64,000 bases of DNA from Desulfarculaceae bacterium. Its GTDB lineage: Bacteria > Desulfobacterota > Desulfarculia > Desulfarculales > Desulfarculaceae. Positions 53,451-62,083 of this stretch are shown here, piece after piece (the first letter of the stretch is position 1; every line of letters starts with the position of its first letter). The position numbers and the translations under genes are program-made. Under the pieces are notes generated by a model, which did no database searches, had not been told where the DNA came from, and saw nothing but the letters and a program-made list of their open reading frames with translations. The stretch is from NCBI GenBank assembly GCA_020444545.1, contig JAHLKT010000006.1:1-64000 (forward strand), written 5' to 3'.

Positions 53451-53500
53451 TTGACACATCCCCGCGAACCGGGTGATATTAAGCCTGAGCGAGCGCTCAG
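53451..53500 (+). promoter_or_regulatory. Promoter and TetR operator before the tetR-icmF pair
   Basis: TTGACA (53451-53456), 18-base spacer, GATATT (53475-53480), then the palindrome CTGAGC-GAGC-GCTCAG (53485-53500) lying on the predicted transcription start. A GAGC/GCTC-type palindrome overlapping +1 is a usual TetR-family autoregulatory site. The TetR gene begins 53 bases downstream. Confidence 0.6.
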
Positions 53501-53552
53501 TCGGAAGAGCGAACCCATCACACAGCAAGGCGCGCAACAGGATAGACGAACC

Positions 53553-54194
53553 ATGAGCCAGAACGAACCGCCCGCCCAGGGCAAAGACATCCCCACCGAG
53601 GTCAAGGACAACGACTTGGTGGCCCGCCGTCGGCGTCAGATCGTGGACGCGGCGGTGCATCTGTTCATCCGCAAGGGCTTCCACAAGACCACCACCCGCG
53701 AGATCGCCAAGGCGGCCGGTTTTTCCATCGGCACGCTCTATGAGTACGTCACCTCCAAAGAGGACGTGCTCTACCTGGTGTGCCAGGCCATCCACTCGGA
53801 GATGGAGCAGCGGCTCACCGCCCGCCTCAGGCACGGCATCAACGGCGCGCGGGACCTGGAGGCGGCCATCGGGGTGTACTTCACGGTGTGCCACCAGATG
53901 AGCGACCACATTCTCTTGATCTACCAGGAGACCAAGAGCCTTCCGGCCGAGAGCCGCCGTTTCGTCCTGGAGCACGAGCTGCGCATCACCGGGGTGTTCA
54001 AGGAGCTCTTGACTCGCGGGGTGAACGACTTTTCCCTGCGCCCCCTGAGCCCGCCAGAGACCGAGCTGGTGGCCCACAACATCATGGTGGTGGGGCACAT
54101 GTGGGCCTTCCGGCGCTGGGCCCTGGCCGATCATTTCAGCCTGGATCAGTACATCGAGCTGCAAAGCGACTATTTGCTGGGTGAGCTCACCTAG
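53553..54194 (+). CDS. TetR/AcrR-family regulator next to icmF
   Basis: A 213-residue regulator. Helix-turn-helix domain about 24-72: RRRQIVDAAVHLFIRKGFHK, TTTREIAKAAGFSIGTLYEY, VTSKEDVLY. The ligand domain resembles the acyl-CoA-responsive group. ATG 53553 is where conservation starts. The mutase gene begins 24 bases after its stop, so the two are co-transcribed; a palindrome at 53485-53500 suggests self-regulation, likely relieved by an acyl-CoA (inference). Confidence 0.92.
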   Translation: MSQNEPPAQGKDIPTEVKDNDLVARRRRQIVDAAVHLFIRKGFHKTTTREIAKAAGFSIGTLYEYVTSKEDVLYLVCQAIHSEMEQRLTARLRHGINGARDLEAAIGVYFTVCHQMSDHILLIYQETKSLPAESRRFVLEHELRITGVFKELLTRGVNDFSLRPLSPPETELVAHNIMVVGHMWAFRRWALADHFSLDQYIELQSDYLLGELT

Positions 54195-54218
54195 CCGGAT
54201 TGAACGAGGGGTAGTCCC

Positions 54219-57200
54219 ATGAGCTACGAGACCAAGCCATACAAGCCGGTAAACCCGGTGCGCGCGGTCACCGCCGCCAGTCTGTTCGACGGCCACGATG
54301 CGGCCATCAACATCATCCGCCGCATTTTGCAGGCCACGGGGGTCGAGGTGATCCACATGGCCCACAACCGGGCGGTGAACGAGATCGTGGACGCGGCCAT
54401 AGCCGAGGACGCCCAGGCCATATGCGCCTCCTGCTACCAGGGGGGGCACATGGAGTTCTTCAAGTACATGGTGGACCTCTTGCGGCAGAAGGGGCGGCCC
54501 GACATCCTGGTGTTCGGCGGGGGCGGCGGGGTGATCGTGCCCGAGGAGATCCGCGAGCTCATGGACTACGGCGTGGCCCGGGTGTATTCGCCCAACGACG
54601 GCCAGAAGATGGGCCTGCAAGGCATCATCAACGACGTGGTCAAGCAGATGGACGAGATGGCCGGAGACATGGCCGCCCAGGACGACCTGAGCGAGCTGGA
54701 CCCGGCCCACCCCCGCTTGGTGGCCCGGGCCATCAGCCTGGTGGAGCGGGCGGCCTTGGAGCGCGGGGACGATCTCAAGGCCTGGCGCGAGCGCCTGAAG
54801 GAGAAGCAGGGCGACAAGAGGGTGCCCGTGGTGGGGGTCACCGGCACGGGAGGGGCGGGCAAGTCCTCGCTCACCGACGAGCTCTTGATACGCTTCTTGC
54901 ACGACTTCCCGGACAAGACCGTGGCCGTAATCAGCGTGGACCCCACCCGGCGCAAGAGCGGCGGGGCGCTGTTGGGCGACCGCATCCGCATGAACAGCCT
55001 GGACAACGGGCGGGTGTACATGCGCTCCTTGGCCACGCGGGGCTCCTCCATGGAGATCAGCGGGGCCCTCGGCGATGTGATCAAGGTGTGCCAGGCCGCG
55101 GGGTATGACCTGGTGGTGGTGGAGACCGCGGGCATCGGCCAGGGCGACGCTGCGGTGGTGGACGTGGTGGACTCGAGCCTCTACGTGATGACCAGCGAGT
55201 TCGGCGCGGCCAGCCAACTGGAAAAGATCGACATGCTCGACTTCGCGGACCTGGTGGCCGTGAACAAGTTCGAGCGGCGGGGCTCCGAGGACGCGCTGCG
55301 CGACGTGCGCAAGCAGATGCAGCGCAACCTCAACGCCTGGACCACCAAGCCCGAGCAGATGCCGGTTTACGGCACCATCGCCAGCAAGTTCAACGACGAC
55401 GGGGTGACCGCGCTATATCTGGCCCTGTTGGCCGAGATAAAGGACAAGACCGGGGTGGAGCTGAAGAGCCCCAGGCCGCCGGTGAAGCTGACCCACTCCT
55501 CCAGCCGCACCATCATCGTGCCGCCGGAGCGCACCCGCTATCTGGCCGAGATCGCCGAGACCCTCCGGGGCTATCACCAGCGCACCCAGCAGCAGGCCGA
55601 CCTGGTGCGCCGGGTGTGGCAGATGAAGGAGACTCACGACGCCATGGCCAAGGCCTGGCAGGGCGACCCGGGCCTGGAGGCGGCGCTGGAGAAGCTACGG
55701 GCCGAGGTGCACCGCCTGGAGGAGGGCTACGACGAGCGCACCCACCGGCTGCTGGCCGAGTGGCCCCAATTGCAAAAGGCCTATCACGGCGAGGAGTACG
55801 TGTACAAGGTGCGCGACCGGGAGATCCGGGTGCCGCTGAACACCCGCTCCCTGTCCGGTACGGCCATCCCCAAGGTGTGCCTGCCCGACTGGCAGGACCC
55901 GGCCGAGGTCTACGCCTGGATGCGCCGCGAGAATGTGCCCGGCTCCTTCCCCTACACGGCGGGCGTGTTCCCCTTCAAGCGCACCGACGAGGACCCCACC
56001 CGCATGTTCGCGGGCGAGGGCGACCCCTTCCGCACCAACCGGCGCTTCAAGCTCTTGACCGCCGGGGCCAAGGCGGCGCGCCTCTCCACGGCCTTTGACT
56101 CGGTGACGCTCTACGGCTGGGACCCGGACGAGCGGCCGGATATCTACGGCAAGGTGGGCACCAGCGGGGTGAGCATCTGCACCCTGGAGGACATGAAGGC
56201 CCTGTACGACGGCTTCGATCTGGTGAACCCCAACACCTCGGTGTCCATGACCATCAACGGCCCGGCCCCGATCATGCTGGCCTTTTTCTTCAACACGGCC
56301 ATTGACCAGCAGATCGACAAGTTCATCTCCGAGAACAACCGCGAGCCCAGCCGCGAGGAGCGCAAGCGCATCAAGGACATGGTGCTGAGCAACGTGCGGG
56401 GCACGGTGCAGGCGGACATACTGAAAGAGGACCAGGGCCAGAACACCTGCATCTTCTCCATCGAGTTCGCCCTGCGCATGATGGGCGACATCCAGCAGTA
56501 TTTCATCGAGCGGGACGTGCGTAACTTCTACAGCGTGTCCATCAGCGGGTATCACATCGCCGAGGCCGGGGCCAACCCCATCAGCCAGCTGGCCTTCACC
56601 CTGGCCAACGGCTTCACCTACGCGGAGTACTACCTCTCGCGCGGCATGGACATCGACGATTTCGCGCCCAACCTGAGCTTCTTCTTCTCCAATGGCATGG
56701 ACATCGAGTACACGGTGATCGGGCGGGTAGCGCGGCGCATCTGGGCGGTGGCCATGCGCGAGATGTACGGGGCCAGCCCGCGCAGCCAGATGCTCAAGTA
56801 TCACATCCAGACCTCGGGGCGCTCGCTGCACTCCCAGGAGATCAACTTCAACGACATCCGCACCACCTTGCAGGCCTTGTGCGCCATCTACGACAACTGC
56901 AACTCCCTGCACACCAACGCCTATGACGAGGCCATCACCACGCCCAGCGAGGACTCGGTGCGCCGGGCGGTGGCCATCCAGATGATCATCAACCAGGAGT
57001 GGGGCCCGGCCAAGAACCAGAACCCGCTGCAGGGCGCCTTCATCGTGGAGCAGCTTACCAGCCTGGTGGAGGAGGCGGTGCTGGAGGAGTTCATGCGCCT
57101 GACCACCCGGGGCGGGGTGTTGGGGGCCATGGAGACCGGGTATCAGCGCTCCAAGATCCAGGAGGAGAGCATCTACTACGAGATGCTCAAGCACTCGGGC

Positions 57201-57503
57201 GAGCTGCCCATCATCGGGGTGAACACCTTCAAGAACCCCAACCTGGGCGAGGAGGAGGCCGAGTGCGCCGTGGAGCTGGCCCGGGCCACCGAGGAAGAGA
57301 AGCAGAGCCAGCTCAAGCGCCTGCGCGAGTTCCAGGACAAGCACGCTGGCGAGGCTGCGGCCGCTCTCAAGAAGCTGCAAAAGGTGGCCCTAAGCGGCGG
57401 GAACGTCTTCGCCGAGCTCATGGACACGGTGCGGGTCTGCTCCCTGGGGCAGATTACGCGGGCCTTGTATGACGTGGGCGGGCAGTATCGGCGAGGGATG
57501 TAG
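54219..57503 (+). CDS. icmF: Fused isobutyryl-CoA mutase (IcmF)
   Basis: A 1094-residue B12 enzyme, matching the length of IcmF. Order: B12 domain with DGHDAA (24-29), SCYQGG (71-76) and a GGGG loop (100-104); MeaI-type G-protein chaperone with Walker A GTGGAGKS (209-216); linker; mutase TIM barrel to the end. The two substrate-specificity positions read Phe597 (in RMFAGEG) and Gln741 (in GQNTCIF), the pair used for isobutyryl/n-butyryl-CoA; methylmalonyl-CoA mutase has Tyr and Arg there. It interconverts isobutyryl-CoA and butyryl-CoA, perhaps isovaleryl/pivalyl-CoA. The fused G domain protects the cofactor. Confidence 0.95.
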   Translation: MSYETKPYKPVNPVRAVTAASLFDGHDAAINIIRRILQATGVEVIHMAHNRAVNEIVDAAIAEDAQAICASCYQGGHMEFFKYMVDLLRQKGRPDILVFGGGGGVIVPEEIRELMDYGVARVYSPNDGQKMGLQGIINDVVKQMDEMAGDMAAQDDLSELDPAHPRLVARAISLVERAALERGDDLKAWRERLKEKQGDKRVPVVGVTGTGGAGKSSLTDELLIRFLHDFPDKTVAVISVDPTRRKSGGALLGDRIRMNSLDNGRVYMRSLATRGSSMEISGALGDVIKVCQAAGYDLVVVETAGIGQGDAAVVDVVDSSLYVMTSEFGAASQLEKIDMLDFADLVAVNKFERRGSEDALRDVRKQMQRNLNAWTTKPEQMPVYGTIASKFNDDGVTALYLALLAEIKDKTGVELKSPRPPVKLTHSSSRTIIVPPERTRYLAEIAETLRGYHQRTQQQADLVRRVWQMKETHDAMAKAWQGDPGLEAALEKLRAEVHRLEEGYDERTHRLLAEWPQLQKAYHGEEYVYKVRDREIRVPLNTRSLSGTAIPKVCLPDWQDPAEVYAWMRRENVPGSFPYTAGVFPFKRTDEDPTRMFAGEGDPFRTNRRFKLLTAGAKAARLSTAFDSVTLYGWDPDERPDIYGKVGTSGVSICTLEDMKALYDGFDLVNPNTSVSMTINGPAPIMLAFFFNTAIDQQIDKFISENNREPSREERKRIKDMVLSNVRGTVQADILKEDQGQNTCIFSIEFALRMMGDIQQYFIERDVRNFYSVSISGYHIAEAGANPISQLAFTLANGFTYAEYYLSRGMDIDDFAPNLSFFFSNGMDIEYTVIGRVARRIWAVAMREMYGASPRSQMLKYHIQTSGRSLHSQEINFNDIRTTLQALCAIYDNCNSLHTNAYDEAITTPSEDSVRRAVAIQMIINQEWGPAKNQNPLQGAFIVEQLTSLVEEAVLEEFMRLTTRGGVLGAMETGYQRSKIQEESIYYEMLKHSGELPIIGVNTFKNPNLGEEEAECAVELARATEEEKQSQLKRLREFQDKHAGEAAAALKKLQKVALSGGNVFAELMDTVRVCSLGQITRALYDVGGQYRRGM

Positions 57504-57523
57504 CTTAAAATAACATATTCTGG

Positions 57524-57558
57524 AAAACGTCTCGACTGATCATTGGCCGAGACGTTTT
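57524..57558 (+). terminator. icmF terminator
   Basis: Perfect 11-base stem AAAACGTCTCG / CGAGACGTTTT with a 13-base loop; the T-run is built into the stem end. It starts 21 bases after the icmF stop. Confidence 0.7.
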
Positions 57559-57627
57559 GCCTTTATATAGGCTTGTTTTGTGTGATAGATAATGAACAGC
57601 TATTAACCAGCCAAGGATATTTGCAGT

Positions 57628-58134
57628 ATGAAAATTCGTCTTCAAACATTTTCATATAGGTTTGCCGAGCAGGTATTAAACAGCAGATTGTATTTAAAGC
57701 AGGAAATTGAAGATGTACTCTATGATGCAAAATTTAAGATACCCGAATTGACTCGGCCAAATTTTAACAAGCTACTTGATGAGTCGTTCAGTGAAAAAGG
57801 ATGGCAATCTCAGCCGACCGTATTCAGTGATACGGCTGACCCATCTGCCAAAATGGATTTTTTAAAGGACAGGGTAGGTATAGAAGTTGAGTTCGGGCAC
57901 TCCTCCTTTTTGGGGATTGATCTGCTTAAATTTCAGGTTGCATCTTATTCTGGCTTAGACAAAATTGATGTTGCTGTTTACATTGTCACGACTCGTTCTT
58001 TTCAGAAGAGAATGAAGAATGAAGTAAACTTAAAATGGGACGGTAGCCTTAATTTTGAAAAGGTCATTAGATATCTTCCGCATTTTAAAAGTGCAATTCA
58101 GGTGCCGATATATGTGATCGGTATCGATATGTAG
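57628..58134 (+). CDS. BglII/BstYI-family restriction endonuclease-like protein
   Basis: A 168-residue protein in strikingly AT-rich DNA. The segment MDFLKDRVGIEVEFG places Asp77, Glu86 and Glu88 with the same spacing (9 and 2) as the BglII catalytic set Asp84-Glu93-Gln95, so Gln is replaced by Glu. The surrounding GHSSFLGIDLLKFQ and DVAVYIVTTRSFQKRM strands also fit the BglII/BstYI fold. No methyltransferase is adjacent. It is smaller than BglII (223 residues). Composition and lack of a partner point to recent transfer; it may be a solitary nuclease with a role other than classical restriction. Confidence 0.75.
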   Translation: MKIRLQTFSYRFAEQVLNSRLYLKQEIEDVLYDAKFKIPELTRPNFNKLLDESFSEKGWQSQPTVFSDTADPSAKMDFLKDRVGIEVEFGHSSFLGIDLLKFQVASYSGLDKIDVAVYIVTTRSFQKRMKNEVNLKWDGSLNFEKVIRYLPHFKSAIQVPIYVIGIDM

Positions 58135-58191
58135 CCTCAACACTAGCGATTATTACCTTTAAAACTCTTTTGCTACGGCTCCGTATAAAAA

Positions 58192-58229
58192 GCCCGGACG
58201 GCTGGCACCGCCCGGGCTTTTCTTTTTTT
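58192..58229. terminator. Bidirectional terminator
   Basis: GCCCGGACGG / CCGCCCGGGC stem (one mismatch), six-base loop, T-rich tail on the + strand and A-run on the other side. It lies between the BglII-like gene and the convergent FKBP gene and can serve both. Confidence 0.8.
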
Positions 58230-58251
58230 CAATACCAACTCTTAAGCGAGC

Positions 58252-58662
58252 TTACTCCACGATCTCCATGTCGAAGACCAGGGTCTGGCCGGCCAGGGGG
58301 TGGTTGGCGTCCACGGTGACCGCCTCGTCGCTCATGCCGGTCACGCGGACCATGACCTCGCCGCCGGGAGTGACCGCCTTGAACATGTCGCCCAGCTTGA
58401 CCTCGGGCGGGAAATGCTCTTTGGGCACCTCCTGCACCGCCTCGGCGTGGTGCTCGCCGTAGCCGTCTTCCGGAGCCACGGTCACGGTCTTCTTGTCGCC
58501 CACTTCCATGCCGATCACCGCGTTGGACACGCCCGGGATGAGCTGGTCGCTGCCCGCCTCGAACTCCAGGGGCTCCTTGCCTTCGCTGCTGTCCACGGCG
58601 GTGCCGTCTTCCAGTTTGGCGGTGTAATGCATCCGTACCTTGTCGCCGGCGCTTATGGCCAT
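58252..58662 (-). CDS. SlyD-like FKBP peptidyl-prolyl isomerase
   Basis: A 136-residue FKBP with the insert-in-flap domain of SlyD-type chaperones. VRMHYTAKLEDGTAVDSS and LEFEAGSDQLIPGVSNAVIG form the FKBP half; GYGEHHAEAVQEVPKEHFPP starts the flap insert; HPLAGQTLVFDMEI closes the fold. It lacks the long His-rich metal tail of E. coli SlyD. ATG 58662 has AGGAG upstream. Helps prolyl-bond-limited folding in the cytoplasm. Confidence 0.94.
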   Translation of the reverse strand: MAISAGDKVRMHYTAKLEDGTAVDSSEGKEPLEFEAGSDQLIPGVSNAVIGMEVGDKKTVTVAPEDGYGEHHAEAVQEVPKEHFPPEVKLGDMFKAVTPGGEVMVRVTGMSDEAVTVDANHPLAGQTLVFDMEIVE

Positions 58663-58871
58663 GGCTTGCCTGCTCCTTATATCCCGGATAAGTCGTTGGC
58701 GAGCCCGCTCGGCTCCAGGATCAAAAACGGCGGGACCGTAATGGATTGGGGCAACCCTATCAACTATGCTCCCACAAAACCACCCCCCAACCAAATTATG
58801 GGCCGTTGGTTTGACCCGCGCGGGGCCGTGTCCTACCATGGCCGGAACGACCCGGCGAGGGAGGCATCTTG

Positions 58872-59510
58872 ATGGATCGGCGTTTGTTGCGGACAACCGG
58901 CCTTTGCGGCCTGGGCGTGGCGGCCCTTATTGCGATGCTGTTCTGGCTGGTGGACCGGCCGGTGGATCTGGCCTGCCGCGATTTGGCCGGGGGCGGGCTG
59001 CACCAGGCGGCCACCTATCTGAGCCTGCTGGCGGACCACGATTTTTTCAATGTGTGGCTGTTCTGCGGCTTGGTGCTGGGCGGGGTCCTGGCCCTGGGGC
59101 GCGGGCTCACGCCCGGGGTGCGCGGCCTGCTCTACGTGTGCCTGGCCGTGGCGGCAACCATGCTCATCGGCGAGACCCTTAAGTGGTTCTTCGGCCGCCA
59201 TAGGCCGGTGATGCTCTTCGAAAAGGGGCTCTACGGCTTTTCCTGGTTCGCGACCAAGGGCTGGGGGCATTCCTTCCCCTCGGGGCACAACTTTCGCATC
59301 TTCGCGGCTCTGACCGCCCTGGGCATGCTCTGGCCCAAGGCGCGTTGGCCGTTGCTCACCCTGGCCGTCCTGGTGGGCGTCTCGCGGGTCATCGTGACCC
59401 GGCATTATCCCAGCGACATCGTGGCCGGGGCATTCCTGGGCATCGTGGGCGCGGTGTGGGCCTGGCGCATAGGCCAGGCCTGGTGGGCCGGGCAACAGGC
59501 CGGGGAGTAA
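58872..59510 (+). CDS. PAP2-family membrane phosphatase
   Basis: A 212-residue membrane phosphatase with about six helices. The three PAP2 motifs are intact: KWFFGRHRP (KxxxxxxRP), SFPSGH with the catalytic His, and SRVIVTRHYPSDIVAG (SRxxxxxHxxxD). Family members remove phosphate from undecaprenyl-PP, phosphatidate or lipid A. GGGAGG lies before ATG 58872; a TTG three bases earlier is possible. Convergent with the hydrolase gene. Confidence 0.92.
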   Translation: MDRRLLRTTGLCGLGVAALIAMLFWLVDRPVDLACRDLAGGGLHQAATYLSLLADHDFFNVWLFCGLVLGGVLALGRGLTPGVRGLLYVCLAVAATMLIGETLKWFFGRHRPVMLFEKGLYGFSWFATKGWGHSFPSGHNFRIFAALTALGMLWPKARWPLLTLAVLVGVSRVIVTRHYPSDIVAGAFLGIVGAVWAWRIGQAWWAGQQAGE

Positions 59511-59527
59511 GGCCAGCCCCTTCCAGA

Positions 59528-60817
59528 TCAGCGCGGTGCGGCCAGGGTGGTGTCCAGCCAGTCCAGGATGCGCTGGTTGGACACGGCCACGGCCCCCATC
59601 TGGCAGTGGGGGGTGGCGTCTTGTGCGGCGGTGAACTCCATCAGGGTCTTGGGGCAGGTCATGGCCTCGTAAAGGCGCTTCTGATCGTCATAGGACATGA
59701 AGTGATCGCCGTGGCTGGCGATGACCAGGCTGGTGGCGCGGATGCGCGCGGCCTGGGCCGGGGTGAGCTGGTAACGGGCAAACTGCTCCATGAACTCCAG
59801 GGGCGTTTTAACCCCCATGACAAACATGCCATTGCCCGCCAGCCAACGCCAGCCGATGGACTGGGCCATGCGCTCACGCATGATGCGGTTGGCGATGGCC
59901 GGATCGGAGCGCATCTGCTTCCATTGCTCGGCACTGGGACGCCGGCCGGCCATCATGTCCATGACCCCGGGGTTGGCCACCAGGGCGGCCAGACGGGGCT
60001 CATAGGCCGCGGCCCGGGCCACCAGGTAGCCGCCCATGGACAGGCCCATGAGGGCCAGGCGCCGGGGGTCCACCTCCGGCCGCGCCAGGGCCCAGTCCAC
60101 CACCGGGGTCACCACCTTTTCCCAGTCCGGCCGGAAGGCCAGGCCCTGGGCCCGGATCACGCCGCCCTGGCCCGGCCCCTCGAAGATGAGCACGTTGTAT
60201 CCCCGGGGCAGGGCGAAGAAGGCCGCCTCGAAGTAGAGCTCTTCGCCGGTGCCGTCAAAGCCGGTCTGCACGATCAGGGTCTTGCGGGGCTTGCCCGAGG
60301 CATCGGGCCGCAGGAAGTAGCCGGGCAGGGTGGTGTGCTCATAGGGGATGGCCACCACCTCCACCGGGTGGTCCATGAGCTTGGCCGCCTGGCGAAAGGT
60401 GTCGCGGCCCAGGCGCCAGGAAGTGCGGATGCGCGGGTCCTGGGGATGGTCGTGTAAAAAGAAGTCCGCCGGGCGGTAGTAGGCGCTGGCCCGGAGCAGG
60501 GCCTCGCGGGCCGAGACCCGGTGGCCCGAGGCCAGGCTGGCCAGGCCCAAGGCGCGGGTGCGCTGGGCCAGGTCGAACCAGGCCTGGTACCAGGAGTCGC
60601 CGTCCCCGGGCTGGATGCGCCGGGCCGCGGCCAGGGCCTCGTTCAAGTCCGCGCCGCCGGACAGGGCATAGCCCAGCACGCGGCGCAGCTCAAAGTCATA
60701 GGTCTGGTCGCTGAACACCACCGGGGCCGGGGTGGCGGTCCGGGGCGGGGCGGCTTGGGCCGTGGCGGCGGCCAGGCAGAGGCACAGGCACAAGGCCAGG
60801 CGCAGGCATAAGGGCAT
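59528..60817 (-). CDS. Exported alpha/beta hydrolase
   Basis: A 429-residue secreted or periplasmic hydrolase. Signal peptide 1-22 (MPLCLRLALCLCLCLAAATA). An N-terminal helical region (about 40-150) precedes the alpha/beta core, as in the 2,6-dihydropseudooxynicotine hydrolase / FrsA-like group. Nucleophile Ser in GLSMGGYLVARAAA, acid in SHGDHFMSYDD, and His in DATPHCQMGA complete a plausible triad; TGFDGTGEELYFEA is the oxyanion region. Substrate unknown. Confidence 0.85.
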   Translation of the reverse strand: MPLCLRLALCLCLCLAAATAQAAPPRTATPAPVVFSDQTYDFELRRVLGYALSGGADLNEALAAARRIQPGDGDSWYQAWFDLAQRTRALGLASLASGHRVSAREALLRASAYYRPADFFLHDHPQDPRIRTSWRLGRDTFRQAAKLMDHPVEVVAIPYEHTTLPGYFLRPDASGKPRKTLIVQTGFDGTGEELYFEAAFFALPRGYNVLIFEGPGQGGVIRAQGLAFRPDWEKVVTPVVDWALARPEVDPRRLALMGLSMGGYLVARAAAYEPRLAALVANPGVMDMMAGRRPSAEQWKQMRSDPAIANRIMRERMAQSIGWRWLAGNGMFVMGVKTPLEFMEQFARYQLTPAQAARIRATSLVIASHGDHFMSYDDQKRLYEAMTCPKTLMEFTAAQDATPHCQMGAVAVSNQRILDWLDTTLAAPR

Positions 60818-60881
60818 GAGGCTACTCCGGGTTGATGCTGCCCGGAATTATCTCACGTCGCCAGGGGCCGGTCAAAAGGGG

Positions 60882-61697
60882 CTATTTCTGGCAGCTGGGG
60901 CAGAAATGGGTGGAGCGGCCGGCCACCACGATGCGCTCGATGGGCGCGCCGCAGTTGGGGCAGGGCTGGCCGCCCCGCTTGTACACCCTATGTGCGTGCT
61001 GAAAGGTGCCGGGCCGTCCATGGGCGTCCACGAAGTTGCTCACCGAGGAGCCGCCCCGGGCCAGGGCCTCCTTCAGGATAATTTGCAGATGCTCGTGCAG
61101 ATGGCAGAGCTGCTCGTCGCTCAGGTCGCAGGGGCGCGACAGGGGGTGCAGCCCGGCCCGGTGCAGAGACTCGTCCGCGTAGATGTTGCCCACCCCGGCC
61201 AGGACGCGCTGGTCCAGAAGCAGGCTCTTGAGCTTGCCGCCCCGGCCGCCCAGGCGCTCCAGGAACACCGCCTGCTCCATGCCCAGGGCGTCGGGGCCCA
61301 TGTTGGCCAGGGGGCCGGCCAGGAGCGATTCGCGGTCCGGGCACCAGGCCATGAAGCCGAACTGGCGGGGGTCGCGGAAGTAGAGGTTGGGGCCCTCGTC
61401 CTCGAAGCTCACCGTGACGTGCACGTGCTTGACCGGCGGCTTGGCCTCGGCCAGGATCACCTGCCCGGTCATGCCCAGATGGATGGCCCAGACTCCGTAG
61501 TTGTCCATGCGAAGCATGAGCAGTTTGCCGTGGCGCTCCAGGCCGGTGATGCGGTGCCCCCGGATGCCGGCGGAGAGCTCCTTGGGGGTGGGGCGCACCA
61601 GCTTGGGCAGGCCCACCCGGAGGGTCTTGGGGGTGCGCTCCAGCAGGCCGGGGGCCAGGGTGCGGCGAACGCTTTCTACTTCAGGTAGTTCAGGCAT
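60882..61697 (-). CDS. mutM: Formamidopyrimidine-DNA glycosylase
   Basis: A 271-residue base-excision enzyme removing 8-oxoguanine. N-terminal PELPEVESVRRTL supplies the catalytic Pro and Glu; GLERHGKLLMLRM contains the beta-clamp Lys; SLLLDQRVLAGVGNIYADE is the H2TH motif; the C-terminal zinc finger is CPNCGAPIERI and HFCPSCQK. Full length. Confidence 0.97.
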   Translation of the reverse strand: MPELPEVESVRRTLAPGLLERTPKTLRVGLPKLVRPTPKELSAGIRGHRITGLERHGKLLMLRMDNYGVWAIHLGMTGQVILAEAKPPVKHVHVTVSFEDEGPNLYFRDPRQFGFMAWCPDRESLLAGPLANMGPDALGMEQAVFLERLGGRGGKLKSLLLDQRVLAGVGNIYADESLHRAGLHPLSRPCDLSDEQLCHLHEHLQIILKEALARGGSSVSNFVDAHGRPGTFQHAHRVYKRGGQPCPNCGAPIERIVVAGRSTHFCPSCQK

Positions 61698-61864
61698 GAA
61701 ATAGTAATAATTCCCTTTGGGGCGCTTGGCAAGGGCTATCCTTGCGAAATATGGCCGCCAACCCCATTATTTTGTGGTTGACTATAATTACCTAACTATA
61801 TAGAGTGGTTCCATAGGCTGGTGGGCCAGCGCAATGCATATTTTTTCAACCGGGAGCCCGTTTC

Positions 61865-62083
61865 GTGCCCAATTACGAAAAAATGAAGGAGGCTTGTCCC
61901 AACCTCAAGGCCAATTTGTCTGAATGTACGTGCTCTTACAGCGCGTGCGACAAGACGGGCCTTTGCTGTCAGTGCGTGGCCTATCATCGCCGTATGCGCC
62001 AGATACCGGGTTGTTTCTTCACCCCCGATGGAGAGCGCAGCTACGACCGGTCCTATGCCAAATTCCGCAGCGATTGCTGCTGA
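61865..62083 (+). CDS. DUF6485-type Cys-rich small protein
   Basis: A 72-residue cytosolic protein starting at GTG 61865 (GGGAG upstream). Eight or so cysteines in a conserved layout: LSECTCSYSACDKTGLCCQC, CVAYHRRMRQIPGCFF, and YDRSYAKFRSDCC. This matches my memory of DUF6485, widespread in anaerobes and of unknown role; zinc or Fe-S binding is likely from the Cys pattern. Overlaps the start of the GAF gene, so the two are co-translated. Confidence 0.8.
   Translation: MPNYEKMKEACPNLKANLSECTCSYSACDKTGLCCQCVAYHRRMRQIPGCFFTPDGERSYDRSYAKFRSDCC

Noticed and set aside
53388-57380. Long minus-strand open frames opposite tetR and icmF (53388-55217, 55695-57380)
   Set aside because: Same GC-bias artefact; both are shadows of conserved + strand genes and show no recognisable protein features.
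54219-57503. Methylmalonyl-CoA mutase
   Set aside because: Domain order (B12 domain, G protein, mutase) and Phe597/Gln741 indicate IcmF.
57628-58134. Complete restriction-modification system
   Set aside because: No DNA methyltransferase on either side; neighbours are icmF and an FKBP gene.
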